The position numbers and the translations under genes are program-made. Under the pieces are notes generated by a model. That model was not told the origin of the DNA and made no database searches. It worked only from the letters and a program-made list of their open reading frames with translations. A stretch of 64,000 bases of DNA from SAR92 clade bacterium H455 (lineage in GTDB: Bacteria; Pseudomonadota; Gammaproteobacteria; Pseudomonadales; Porticoccaceae): NCBI GenBank assembly GCA_024802545.1, contig CP103416.1, positions 2,170,001 through 2,234,000 of the forward strand, written 5' to 3'. Positions 52,664-61,533 of the stretch are shown piece by piece. Numbering within the stretch: position 1 is the first letter of the stretch; the number at the start of each line of letters is the position of its first letter.

Positions 52664-52717
52664 TTTGCGGTAAGTTGAGGCACTTAGTAATTTGCGGTAA
52701 GTTGAGGCACTTAGTAA
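52664..52717. repeat. Perfect 27-bp direct repeat at the 3' end of the EctC-like gene
   Basis: Bases 52664-52690 and 52691-52717 are identical. The second copy includes the stop codon of the EctC-like gene (52711-52713). A third partial match (GAGGCACT) follows inside the gene. This is a recent local duplication of the gene end. Confidence 0.88.
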
Positions 52718-53097
52718 GCTGAGGCACTCTCCGGATCCAGGCTGTGGGCTTCATGACCTGCCAGTGCCGGCATAAACACGCAAATAAGACGCAAATCCTC
52801 ATCTTGAGCGACCAAATAATGGGCGTCATTTTTGTCTAGCGCATACATGGTACCAACCTCGATCTCATGGGAGTTACCTGTAGATGCCTCGACCACCAGG
52901 CCGGAACCAGAAATACAGTAACAGGCCTCCATATGGTTTTTATATTCCAGCAGCGAGCTGGTGTTGGCCCGGACCACGGTATCTGTGAGACTGTAACCCA
53001 TACCATCCTTTTCCAGTAAAAAGCGGCGACTGATGCCATTTCCCCAATTAACTTCACGCTCTGAGTGCGTAATATCTTGCAGCTTGCGAATGATCAT
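52711..53097 (-). CDS. Ectoine-synthase-like cupin (EctC family)
   Basis: A 128-residue cupin. EctC cyclises N-acetyl-diaminobutyrate to the tetrahydropyrimidine ectoine. The family pattern is clear: MIIRKLQDI, WGNGISRRFLLEKDGMGYSLTDT, YKNHMEACYCISGSGLV, MYALDKNDAHYLVAQ and VFMPALAGHEAHS, including the cupin metal residues (Glu and His in this order). No ectA, ectB or ask_ect gene is in the window. It is instead the third gene of A-domain/ACP/EctC on the minus strand, 33 bases after the carrier-protein gene. It may act on a product intermediate rather than make ectoine. A role as plain osmolyte enzyme cannot be excluded. Confidence 0.88.
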   Translation of the reverse strand: MIIRKLQDITHSEREVNWGNGISRRFLLEKDGMGYSLTDTVVRANTSSLLEYKNHMEACYCISGSGLVVEASTGNSHEIEVGTMYALDKNDAHYLVAQDEDLRLICVFMPALAGHEAHSLDPESASAY

Positions 53098-53130
53098 ATA
53101 TTGCTCCTGTTTAAAAAATAGAAATACCGT

Positions 53131-53409
53131 TTAAATAATGGCTGTAGTCTTTTGTTTGATTAACTGCTGTGCGTGAATACAGTCAACAAGATCGCCAATA
53201 CTGATAAGGCCGCTTTCATAGATGGTGGCATCAGATATTTCGATATTGAAATAGTTTTCCACGCGCACCAATAGGCCGACAAATAGCATTGAATCCAGTA
53301 TCTCTTTGATCACCGTTGTGCGGCCGATCAATTCGTTGCTGTCAGTACCGAGCAACTCGCCGATCTGTTGGCGAATAATCTTTAGGGTAGATAAGTCTGT
53401 TGCGCTCAT
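53131..53409 (-). CDS. Free-standing acyl/peptidyl carrier protein
   Basis: A 92-residue carrier protein. The phosphopantetheine attachment serine is Ser40 in ILDSMLFVGLL, at the start of helix 2, followed by VENYFNIEISD. The start overlaps the stop of the adenylation gene (ATGA), so the two are translationally coupled and probably work as a pair. The PPTase at 49411 would activate it. It does not resemble the fatty-acid AcpP (no DSLD motif). Confidence 0.9.
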   Translation of the reverse strand: MSATDLSTLKIIRQQIGELLGTDSNELIGRTTVIKEILDSMLFVGLLVRVENYFNIEISDATIYESGLISIGDLVDCIHAQQLIKQKTTAII

Positions 53410-55031
53410 AGGGCAACCTCCTCTGTATTCTCCTGCTCACAGTATTGATTAGCTGCAGGATGCTTAAGCCAATCCAGATATAGTGTTTTTAGCTTTCCGC
53501 GATCCACCTTGCCGCGCACTGACTTGGGCAATTTTTCGGAAATAAACATTTTTTCTGGGCGCATATAATTGGGCAGCGTTTCCGCCAGCTTTGAACGCAG
53601 CTTCGATTCAAGTAAATTGAGACTGCTAGCATGGGGCACAACAAAGAGCACAATTGCCTTATCCACATAAACGCAGGCTACCTCCTCTACACCACTGTGG
53701 TTGAGAACATTATTTTCAATCTCTGCCAACTCAACGCGGTAACCCTTGTGTTTGATCATATGGTCGCGCCTGCCGTGATAGATCAACAGACCATTTTCTT
53801 CACTCACCAGATCCCCGGTGGCGTAGTACAGATCTTCTTTATCAAGCCCGCGAACAAAACCATCTTTGCGAATCTTGCCGTTCTTGACATAGCCTGTCAT
53901 CAGCGACTCCCCAGCGACAAACAGTTCGCCCACAGAGCTGCCAGCATCAAATACCAGTTTGATTTTGACAAAGGGACAGGGAATACCGATGGGTAGAGGC
54001 TGATCGCTGGCAAGATTTTCTGCGGTCACAAGATGGCTGATACAAGAGTTAATCTCTGTAGCGCCATACCAGTTATAAAGACTTGCCTCTTTTACATAGC
54101 ATTGAAAGGCCACCAGATCCTGCTTGGCGAACGCCTCCCCAGCGAAAATAACCACCCGCAAGCAATTGAGGTTAAAGGGCGTTTTGCGCTGGGACGCAGC
54201 AATTTTATTAAGTATTGTAGGTACTGAATACCAGACGCTAATACGCTGCTCTTGAATAAACCGAGCAAATGGATAGCCGGAACTGATCGGCCAGTCAGGT
54301 ATAGCAACCAAGGTTGCCCCTGCACTGAGGGTGGCAAACAGATCAAAAGTCGACAAATCAAAACTCAGAGAGGCCTGATTAGCCACTACATCGGCACTGG
54401 TCAAATCGATACAGTCTACCGCCCAGTCGACAAATGAGCAGGCAGCTCTATGGCTGATCGCCGCCCCCTTAGGTAAACCAGTACTGCCCGAGGTATAGAA
54501 AATATAGGCGATACTCTCCTCGTCAAATGCCTGTGTCGCAGTATGCCCACATTTGACCTGAGTATCACAGGCTGCGGGGGCAGTCCTCATAAAATCTTGC
54601 CAGTACAAATAGCGACCAAGCGGGTAAAGATCCTCTTCGCCTTCGTCTCCAACCAATATCACTAAGTTTAGGCAGCGGCACCTTGATTCAGATAGTTTCC
54701 GATAATCCGAGGTTCGACATATCAGCATATCGGCCCCAGAGTCACTGAGAATGTAATTCACTCTGCTGGCCGGCATTGATATATCAAGGGGAATAAATGC
54801 CGAGTTGTGTTCAACGCTACCAAAAATACTAATGTAGGCCTCAGCGGACTTGGGTAGCCACAACGCAACTTTTGATCCAGGCGTTATCTGCAATAGATTT
54901 AAACTCTGGGAAAATTGACAGGCCAGGCCGTGAAGATTCTTGTAGTTGAATGAATCGTCCGCTACCTTTAGGGCTTCTTTTTCGGAGTAGATAATTCCCG
55001 ACCGCGTTAGATAGTTTTTTAAATTATTCAC
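53406..55031 (-). CDS. Free-standing amino acid adenylation enzyme
   Basis: About 541 residues forming one A domain. Core motifs are FYTSGSTGLPKGAAISH, FDLSTFDLF, NWYGATEINS, YATGDLV, GRRDHMIKHKGYRVELAEIE and the catalytic Lys in KSVRGKVDRGKL. Reading the ten pocket positions by eye against GrsA gives D-L-F-Y-I-A-W-S-C-K. This recalls prolyl-carrier-protein ligases such as PltF (D-L-L-Y-L-A-L-V-C-K), but the match is only partial. I prefer GTG 55031, which has AAGGAAGAG 6 bases upstream; ATG 55058 is the alternative and has no ribosome site. It is coupled to the carrier-protein gene and divergent from the NRPS gene. Confidence 0.9.
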   Translation of the reverse strand: MNNLKNYLTRSGIIYSEKEALKVADDSFNYKNLHGLACQFSQSLNLLQITPGSKVALWLPKSAEAYISIFGSVEHNSAFIPLDISMPASRVNYILSDSGADMLICRTSDYRKLSESRCRCLNLVILVGDEGEEDLYPLGRYLYWQDFMRTAPAACDTQVKCGHTATQAFDEESIAYIFYTSGSTGLPKGAAISHRAACSFVDWAVDCIDLTSADVVANQASLSFDLSTFDLFATLSAGATLVAIPDWPISSGYPFARFIQEQRISVWYSVPTILNKIAASQRKTPFNLNCLRVVIFAGEAFAKQDLVAFQCYVKEASLYNWYGATEINSCISHLVTAENLASDQPLPIGIPCPFVKIKLVFDAGSSVGELFVAGESLMTGYVKNGKIRKDGFVRGLDKEDLYYATGDLVSEENGLLIYHGRRDHMIKHKGYRVELAEIENNVLNHSGVEEVACVYVDKAIVLFVVPHASSLNLLESKLRSKLAETLPNYMRPEKMFISEKLPKSVRGKVDRGKLKTLYLDWLKHPAANQYCEQENTEEVAL

Positions 55032-55256
55032 AAAATTCTCTTCCTTTAGTTTCGGCATGAGAATCAATTTTATGAATTAAGTATTTTCAAACAATTAATA
55101 TAGAGTATTTATTTCGATAAAATTTTAGATCAATTTTTTACGCCTTCCTAAAAATATTCTCTAGATAAAGTTTGTTGGCCAAAAAACTGTTTCCTACTAT
55201 GCCTCTGTGACAGCCAACATCAGTAGCGAAAAGTAAATACAAACCAGAGGCAGAAA

Positions 55257-58200
55257 ATGAAAAAACAGACAACTCAGATCAGAGAAATGGCCTCTGAAGC
55301 AAACCTAAAGGCAATTAATACAGCACCCAAAACCGCAAGTAAGATTGCACCCGCCACCAGCGGTCAACAGCGCCTTTGGTATCAGTGTGAAATGTTGAAC
55401 CCCGCCTACAGCTATAACGAACAGCTTGAGATAAAGATCTACGGAAAATTAGATATCATTGTCCTAAAAGAGATTATCGATAGAGTTGTTCAGGAACATG
55501 AAATCCTGCGCACAGTTTTCAAATTATCCCCAGAAAACCAACTGCAACAAATAATTAAACCTGCTTTTTCTCTGGCACTTCCGGTGATTAATGTCGGCAA
55601 TTTATCGACCACTGAAAAACAGTTAGAGCGACTGATAAATGATCATTGTCTAGAACAGGGTCAGGCCCTTTACAATCTTGCTAAGGGGCCATTGTTTCGC
55701 GTCGCCGTACTGCAGCTGCCCAATGATCAGCAGCTATTTCTCTGTTCATTTCATCACATTATTATGGATGGCCGAGCTGCAATTATCCTGCTAAAAGAGA
55801 TCAATCAACTCTACAACAGCGGTTGCAAAAAGCAGCCTTGTGACAGCGCCAAACGGTTTCAGATGGCCGATTATGTTGTTGCTGAGAGCCAGCGACTGCA
55901 AAGCGATCTACTGCAGCGCCAAGTAAAGCACTGGACCGAGCAACTCCAGGATATGCCACCCCTACTGGAGCTTCCCACCGACTATCCACGGCAGACGACG
56001 GCGGGTTACTTTGGTGCTTGGCAAGCTGTGGCGATCTCGGAAAAGCTCACCAGTAGTCTGCTGGCAACCAGCTGGAAGCAACGTGTTTCGCCGTTTATAG
56101 TAATCATGGCCGCCTATAAAAGCCTGCTGATGCACTACAGCGGTCAGCAGGATATTGTAGTCGGAACGATCTTTGCCAATCGACCTCATTTAAACACCAG
56201 CAACCTGATCGGTTTCCTCGCTGAGACCGCCTTGCTGCGTTCAAAAGTCACACCACAGATGCTCTTTAGCGACCTTCTCAGGGACCTGGAGGCGCTTTGC
56301 AGTGATGCTCTCTACAAGCGCCCTGTGCCCTTCGCTTTGCTGATGGACAGCTTGCGTAAAACCGGCGCACTGGCAGCGGATGCCAACCCGATTCAAGCGG
56401 CATTGGTGTTTGACAGTATTGCATTGGAAGACCATATGCTCGCTGGCCAGCGCTCAGATCCGGCTACCTCTAGGTCCATGGAGGTCACCAAATTTGACCT
56501 GACCCTGTCTCTAGAAATTATTGATGGCCAACTCAAAGGACACTTTGAATACAGCACTGCGCTATTCGATGCCGCGACGATTAAGCGCATGGCAGAGCAC
56601 TTTCAGACACTGCTCAGTTCTGTCGTGGAAAACCCTAAACAGCCTATTGGCGACCTTCCTCTGCTGAGTCGCAAAGAACACACAACAGTTCTCAGGGACT
56701 GGAATAAAACGCGCATTAAATACCCAGCCAACCTCACTATTCATCAGCTTTTTGATCAACAGGCAATCACCCAGCCAAGCACCATCGCGCTGATCTGCGG
56801 CACGCACAGAATCAGTTATCATCAGCTCAATGCTCTAACCAATCAGTTGGCCAACTATCTGGTCGCCCAGGGTGTCACTCAAGACTCCCCTGTCGGGCTC
56901 TATATGCATCGGAGTGGCGATATGATTATTGCCCTACTTGCGATTCTCAAAGCCGGCGGGTACTACATCCCCATAGACCCAAGCTCTCCCCGTCAACGAA
57001 TAAATTATCAGCTTAGTAACAGTCATATTGAACTGCTATTGACTGAGAGCGGACTGAATACCAGCGACTTTGAAAACCCCAGTATTGACTGTCTCTGCCT
57101 AGACAGCCAATGGCACAAAGTCGAAGCTCAGCCATTCACTAAACCATCAATCGCATCCACACCTGAGCAACTGGCCTATGTCAATTACACCTCCGGTTCC
57201 ACCGGATTGCCAAAGGCGGTTGGCATACCCCACAAGGGCGTGGTTCGCCTGAGCAAAAACAATCAGTACCAGCGTCTTCACAGCAGCAAGCGAACCTTGC
57301 ATGCCTCATCCATCGCTTTCGACGCTGCCACCTTCGAGATTTGGAGCGCACTACTCAACGGCGGCACCTTGGTGCTTTACCCTAATGAAACACTGTCACC
57401 TCGTAGACTGGAACAGCTCATAGTTGAGCAGCATATAGATACGGTTTTTTTAACCACCTCACTATTTCATATGCTTGTCGACGAACACCCCAAAGCTCTA
57501 GAGACCGTTCCCTTGGTACTCACTGGCGGCGAAGCCCTCTCCCTTGAGCATATTAAAATAGCCTGCCGCCATTGCCCCAACACCCAGTTTGTCAATGTCT
57601 ATGGCCCCACTGAGAACACCACCTTTACCACCTACCACGCCATCGACAACAACAGACTGGGCAGCAATGGCTGCGCCCACTACCTGTCAGTGCCAATCGG
57701 CCGGCCAGTTAGCAATACAACGACCTATATCTTGGATACTCACTGTCGCCCTGTGCCCATTGGTGTTATCGGCGAACTCCATATAGGTGGCGACGGCCTA
57801 GCGCGCAATTACCTGGATCGTCCGGCACTCAGCGCAGAAAAATTTATCCCCGACCCCTTTAGCCTGACGCCAGGACAACGGATGTACAAGAGTGGCGATC
57901 TAGCCCGCTACTCCGTCACTGGCGAGATTGAATTTTGCGGACGGGTTGATGATCAGGTCAAAATCAGAGGCTACCGCATTGAACTGGGTGAAGTGGAGGC
58001 AGCCATTACCGGCCTACCCCAGGTGCGTGAATCGTTAGTCTTAACCCATAGTCGTGACGCCAGTGGCAGCAATCATTTTCTCACCGCCTATGTAGCTGGG
58101 CAAAAAGATATAGTCATAGACAGTCACCTATTGCGCAGCGAACTGCAGGCAATACTGCCCCACTATATGGTTCCGGCGCTATTTATCATTCTCGACAAGC

Positions 58201-59753
58201 TGCCACTCAACAGCAGTGGAAAAGTTAATCGAAAAGCCCTTCCCGAACCCGATCTCAATGCCCTGCAACCGACCCAATATAGCCCCCCGAGCAATCCAAC
58301 CGAAGACAAACTGGTGGCGATCTGGGCCACTATTTTGGCGCTACCAGAAAATCATATCAGTACTGAGCATGACTTTTTTGAGCTCGGTGGCAATTCCATT
58401 TCGGTGATGCGAATGCTCTCTCTGTGCCACAAACAGGGATTAGAGCTTAGCGCCAAACAGGTTTTTGAGCAGCGCACCATTGCTCGCCTAAGCCAATCCA
58501 TTGCAACAACAGCAACACCAAAGGTAGGCACCACCAAACTGCTCACAGAGATATGCCTGGACAGCAGCATCCAGCTCAGCGACCTACCCTGGAGTTCAAT
58601 GCGCAACCCCAGCGCCATTCTGCTAACCGGCTGCAGTGGATTTGTCGGTGCCTTTTTACTTAAAGAACTGCTCAGCCAAACCGATGTGCAGATCTATTGT
58701 TTAATCCGTGCCGATTCAGTGAGCCATGGAACTAGGCGAATTCGACAAAAGCTTAAGCAATATAATCTCTACAACGAGCAATTCGACGAACGTATCAGCC
58801 CTATACTCGGCGACCTGTCTCAGCCACGCTTTGGCTTAAATCAGACCGACTTTAACTCTCTGGCCAGTAAAGTCGACAGCATTATTCACAGCGGCGCCTG
58901 GGTCAATCATGTCTATCCCTACGACATGCTAAAAGCCGCCAATGTGGATGGCACCCGCGAAGTGCTGCGCCTAGCCACCACCGAGAAAATCAAATCGGTT
59001 CACCATATCTCGATACTGAATACCGACAGTGTCAGCGAGAATGATTTTGAGCGCCTCGCCAACGGCGGTGACTATGGCTATGCCCTGAGTAAATACGCCG
59101 CAGAAAAAATGATCGACCTAGCCAGTGAGAAAGGCATACCCATATCCGTGCATCGACTGGGTATGGTGAGCGGCGACCAACAGGGCGCCTCCAACATGCA
59201 CGACCGCATCTGTCTTTTGATAAAAGGCTGTATTGAACTCAACGCCATACCCAACAGCGCCGGGTTGGCACTGATCTGCTCCCCCACATTGACCCCAGTG
59301 GACTTTGTCGCCAAAGCCATCGTCACTCTGTGCAAACACTCAAATCACTTAGACCAGCACTTTGATATTGTCAGCCCGCGGCCAATGGTCTGGAGCGAGT
59401 TAATTGCCGCGCTGGTGGAATTTGGCTATGGCATCGAGATCCTGCCGATCGCTCAGTGGCAGGACAAGCTCACACAACAAGCGAATAAAAACCCTGATTC
59501 AAAAATCCTTGAGACCCTATCTGGGCTTTATATAGATGAGCCGTCAAGCCTTCAGGAAAGCTGCTTTTCCGAGGAATTTAACTTCGATAAAGGCTACCTG
59601 CCGATGCTCGACACCCTGTACAACGCGGATGTTCAGTGCGGCAGTATTAATCGCGAGACGATTAAGCGGTATTTGGGGTATTTGGTTGAGGAGGGGTTTG
59701 TAGCGGGCCCTCAAAAGTCGCCAAACCCATCTATTCAATTGATCAAACACTAG
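55257..59753 (+). CDS. Non-ribosomal peptide synthetase, C-A-PCP-reductase
   Basis: A 1498-residue single module. The condensation domain (about 30-460) has HHIIMDG at 166-172. The adenylation domain (about 485-1000) has YTSGSTGLPKAV, FDAATFEIW and VYGPTENTT. The carrier domain has Ser1047 (LGGNSIS). A C-terminal thioester reductase (about 1115-1480) has the NAD(P)H motif TGCSGFVG at 1124-1131 and YALSK with Tyr1275 and Lys1279. Pocket residues read by eye give D-A-F-F-L-G-V-T-F-K, close to Val/Ile codes. The N-terminal C domain needs an upstream donor, most simply the free carrier protein at 53131. Release by the reductase gives an aldehyde or alcohol. AGAGG lies 7 bases before the ATG. Confidence 0.94.
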   Translation: MKKQTTQIREMASEANLKAINTAPKTASKIAPATSGQQRLWYQCEMLNPAYSYNEQLEIKIYGKLDIIVLKEIIDRVVQEHEILRTVFKLSPENQLQQIIKPAFSLALPVINVGNLSTTEKQLERLINDHCLEQGQALYNLAKGPLFRVAVLQLPNDQQLFLCSFHHIIMDGRAAIILLKEINQLYNSGCKKQPCDSAKRFQMADYVVAESQRLQSDLLQRQVKHWTEQLQDMPPLLELPTDYPRQTTAGYFGAWQAVAISEKLTSSLLATSWKQRVSPFIVIMAAYKSLLMHYSGQQDIVVGTIFANRPHLNTSNLIGFLAETALLRSKVTPQMLFSDLLRDLEALCSDALYKRPVPFALLMDSLRKTGALAADANPIQAALVFDSIALEDHMLAGQRSDPATSRSMEVTKFDLTLSLEIIDGQLKGHFEYSTALFDAATIKRMAEHFQTLLSSVVENPKQPIGDLPLLSRKEHTTVLRDWNKTRIKYPANLTIHQLFDQQAITQPSTIALICGTHRISYHQLNALTNQLANYLVAQGVTQDSPVGLYMHRSGDMIIALLAILKAGGYYIPIDPSSPRQRINYQLSNSHIELLLTESGLNTSDFENPSIDCLCLDSQWHKVEAQPFTKPSIASTPEQLAYVNYTSGSTGLPKAVGIPHKGVVRLSKNNQYQRLHSSKRTLHASSIAFDAATFEIWSALLNGGTLVLYPNETLSPRRLEQLIVEQHIDTVFLTTSLFHMLVDEHPKALETVPLVLTGGEALSLEHIKIACRHCPNTQFVNVYGPTENTTFTTYHAIDNNRLGSNGCAHYLSVPIGRPVSNTTTYILDTHCRPVPIGVIGELHIGGDGLARNYLDRPALSAEKFIPDPFSLTPGQRMYKSGDLARYSVTGEIEFCGRVDDQVKIRGYRIELGEVEAAITGLPQVRESLVLTHSRDASGSNHFLTAYVAGQKDIVIDSHLLRSELQAILPHYMVPALFIILDKLPLNSSGKVNRKALPEPDLNALQPTQYSPPSNPTEDKLVAIWATILALPENHISTEHDFFELGGNSISVMRMLSLCHKQGLELSAKQVFEQRTIARLSQSIATTATPKVGTTKLLTEICLDSSIQLSDLPWSSMRNPSAILLTGCSGFVGAFLLKELLSQTDVQIYCLIRADSVSHGTRRIRQKLKQYNLYNEQFDERISPILGDLSQPRFGLNQTDFNSLASKVDSIIHSGAWVNHVYPYDMLKAANVDGTREVLRLATTEKIKSVHHISILNTDSVSENDFERLANGGDYGYALSKYAAEKMIDLASEKGIPISVHRLGMVSGDQQGASNMHDRICLLIKGCIELNAIPNSAGLALICSPTLTPVDFVAKAIVTLCKHSNHLDQHFDIVSPRPMVWSELIAALVEFGYGIEILPIAQWQDKLTQQANKNPDSKILETLSGLYIDEPSSLQESCFSEEFNFDKGYLPMLDTLYNADVQCGSINRETIKRYLGYLVEEGFVAGPQKSPNPSIQLIKH

Positions 59754-59763
59754 GAGAAACATC

Positions 59764-60510
59764 ATGTCATACACTCCGCAAAGTCCTCGCCGAAGATGGC
59801 AGACAGCACAGCAGATAAGTCAGTTCCAGCGCTCTCATGTACTGCTTATTTTGAGCAATGCAACAGCCGGAAAAAATACTGAATTTGAAGACTGGGCCAC
59901 AACCTATCTACGGGAAAATATCGCCAGATCAAAGCGAGTTCTATCGCTTAATTTACTCGAAAAACATGAGATAGATATCACTGAGGGTGCCTATCAAGAA
60001 GTGCCTTACCAGTATTTATTTATCGTAGAGCTGTGCCTAGATGGCGCCAAGGAGTCACGGCAATTAATTGAAAAAATCAACACTTGGTATTCCGAAGAGT
60101 CTTCAGCCATGCCCCCGGCATCATGGCTCTATTACCCAGCATCTGAAAAAGTTGGCCGCCCTGCCGATAGAGGGCAAACCATGCAAACCCTCGCCTTTGC
60201 CAACCCATTGCCCGGCAAAGAATCAGAATTTCGAGAATGGTATGCCACACGTCATATTCGCCATGCCCTCAATGTACCGCAGCTAGTCAGTGGCCAATAT
60301 TTCGAAAGCACCAATTTTCAAAATACCGGCGCCTCTCCTATCGATTACAAAATGATTGCAATCTATGAGCAGGAGGGAACACCTGAAGAGATGATAAAAA
60401 GTTTTGCGGAACTACCAGAAGACACCTTGGATTTTCCTAGTCTCGATTTGATTAATTTTGCGGAATGGGTGTACCGGCCCCTTCAGCGTCCAGCAGTTTC
60501 CAAGTTCTAA
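59764..60510 (+). CDS. Two-copy dimeric alpha-beta-barrel (EthD/ABM-like) protein
   Basis: A 248-residue protein with two similar halves. The first has HVLLILSNATAGKNTEFEDWATTYLREN and the second TLAFANPLPGKESEFREWYATRHIRHALNVP. The pattern is that of the dimeric alpha-beta-barrel superfamily (monooxygenase- or EthD-like). Members include small cofactor-free oxygenases, cyclases and many of unknown function. It begins 10 bases after the NRPS stop, so it is co-transcribed and probably acts in the same pathway. Confidence 0.75.
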   Translation: MSYTPQSPRRRWQTAQQISQFQRSHVLLILSNATAGKNTEFEDWATTYLRENIARSKRVLSLNLLEKHEIDITEGAYQEVPYQYLFIVELCLDGAKESRQLIEKINTWYSEESSAMPPASWLYYPASEKVGRPADRGQTMQTLAFANPLPGKESEFREWYATRHIRHALNVPQLVSGQYFESTNFQNTGASPIDYKMIAIYEQEGTPEEMIKSFAELPEDTLDFPSLDLINFAEWVYRPLQRPAVSKF

Positions 60511-60539
60511 ACCTTACTTACCAGAAGGATCTATTAAAG

Positions 60540-61505
60540 ATGCTATCCACAGAACGAAAATTAGAGATGTACCGACGCATGCAGAGAATTCGGCAATTTG
60601 AAGAGTCTCTTATTATCCGAGGTACGGAGGGCCACTTGGCTATTGGACAGGAAGCAGCCATCGTTGGCGCCTGCATGGCATTAAATGATAATGATTACAT
60701 AACAGGTACCCATAGAAGCCACGGCCATCCTATTGGCAAAGGAGCAGCACTAAGACCACTTATGGCGGAAATGCTGGGCAAGGTCACCGGCATATGTAAA
60801 GGGCGCGGCGGATCAATGCACTTTGCCGACTCAACCGTCGGCGTCATCAGTGAGTCAGCCATTGTTGGCGGGGGTATACCTCTAGCCACTGGTGCCGCTC
60901 TTAGCATTTCGGTTTTGGCCACGGATCAAGTGAGCCTGTGTTTTTTCGGTGATGGTGCATGTAACGAAGGCGCTTTTAGCGAAGCCATCAATATGGCCGC
61001 CATCTGGAATCTTCCAGTTATCTACTTTTGCGAAAATAATCACTATGCAATGACTACTTCCATTACTCAATCACATGGCCAGCCTGACATTGCCAAAAGA
61101 GGCGAGGCCTTTGGCGTACCTGGAGTAACTGTCGACGGACAGAATGTCGATGCGGTCTATCAGGTCACTGCAGAAGCTGTATCAAGGGCAAGAGATGGGC
61201 ATGGCCCCACGCTTATAGAAGCAAAAACCTATAGATTCGAAGAGCATAATGAGGGACTTGAAGTGCCGACTCCCTATCGTAGCGAAGCTGAAATCAATCA
61301 TTATAGAACCCACTGCGACCCCTTAGTTTTGTACCGCGACAGCTTACTCAAAAAAGGTATCTCAAAAAGACAACTATCAACCATAAAAGCTGAAGTCGCA
61401 GCCGAAGTGGTCGATGCAAATCAGTTTGCCGACAGCAGCCCATTTCCAGACGAATCTTCACTTTATGACTACATGTACAGCAATCCAATCAACTACCCAA
61501 ACTAA
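60540..61505 (+). CDS. TPP-dependent 2-oxoacid dehydrogenase E1, alpha subunit
   Basis: A 321-residue PdhA/AcoA-type subunit. The thiamine diphosphate motif GDGACNEGAFSEAINMAAIWNLPVIYFCENN is complete. The active-site TGTHRSHGHPIGKG and the GRGGSMHFAD phosphorylation-loop region are typical. I chose ATG 60540 (MLSTERKLEMYRRM) with AAGGA 10 bases upstream; a frame-open start at 60465 lies inside the previous gene. The beta subunit follows after 28 bases. No E2 or E3 gene is present, so the pair may act as a carboligase or acyl donor rather than a dehydrogenase complex. Confidence 0.92.
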   Translation: MLSTERKLEMYRRMQRIRQFEESLIIRGTEGHLAIGQEAAIVGACMALNDNDYITGTHRSHGHPIGKGAALRPLMAEMLGKVTGICKGRGGSMHFADSTVGVISESAIVGGGIPLATGAALSISVLATDQVSLCFFGDGACNEGAFSEAINMAAIWNLPVIYFCENNHYAMTTSITQSHGQPDIAKRGEAFGVPGVTVDGQNVDAVYQVTAEAVSRARDGHGPTLIEAKTYRFEEHNEGLEVPTPYRSEAEINHYRTHCDPLVLYRDSLLKKGISKRQLSTIKAEVAAEVVDANQFADSSPFPDESSLYDYMYSNPINYPN

Positions 61506-61533
61506 TATTTATAAACTCAAGGACTGCCGCATT

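Noticed and set aside
52711-53097. Ordinary ectoine osmolyte operon
   Set aside because: ectA, ectB, ask and ectR are all absent around it, and it is co-oriented and closely spaced with a carrier protein and an A domain.
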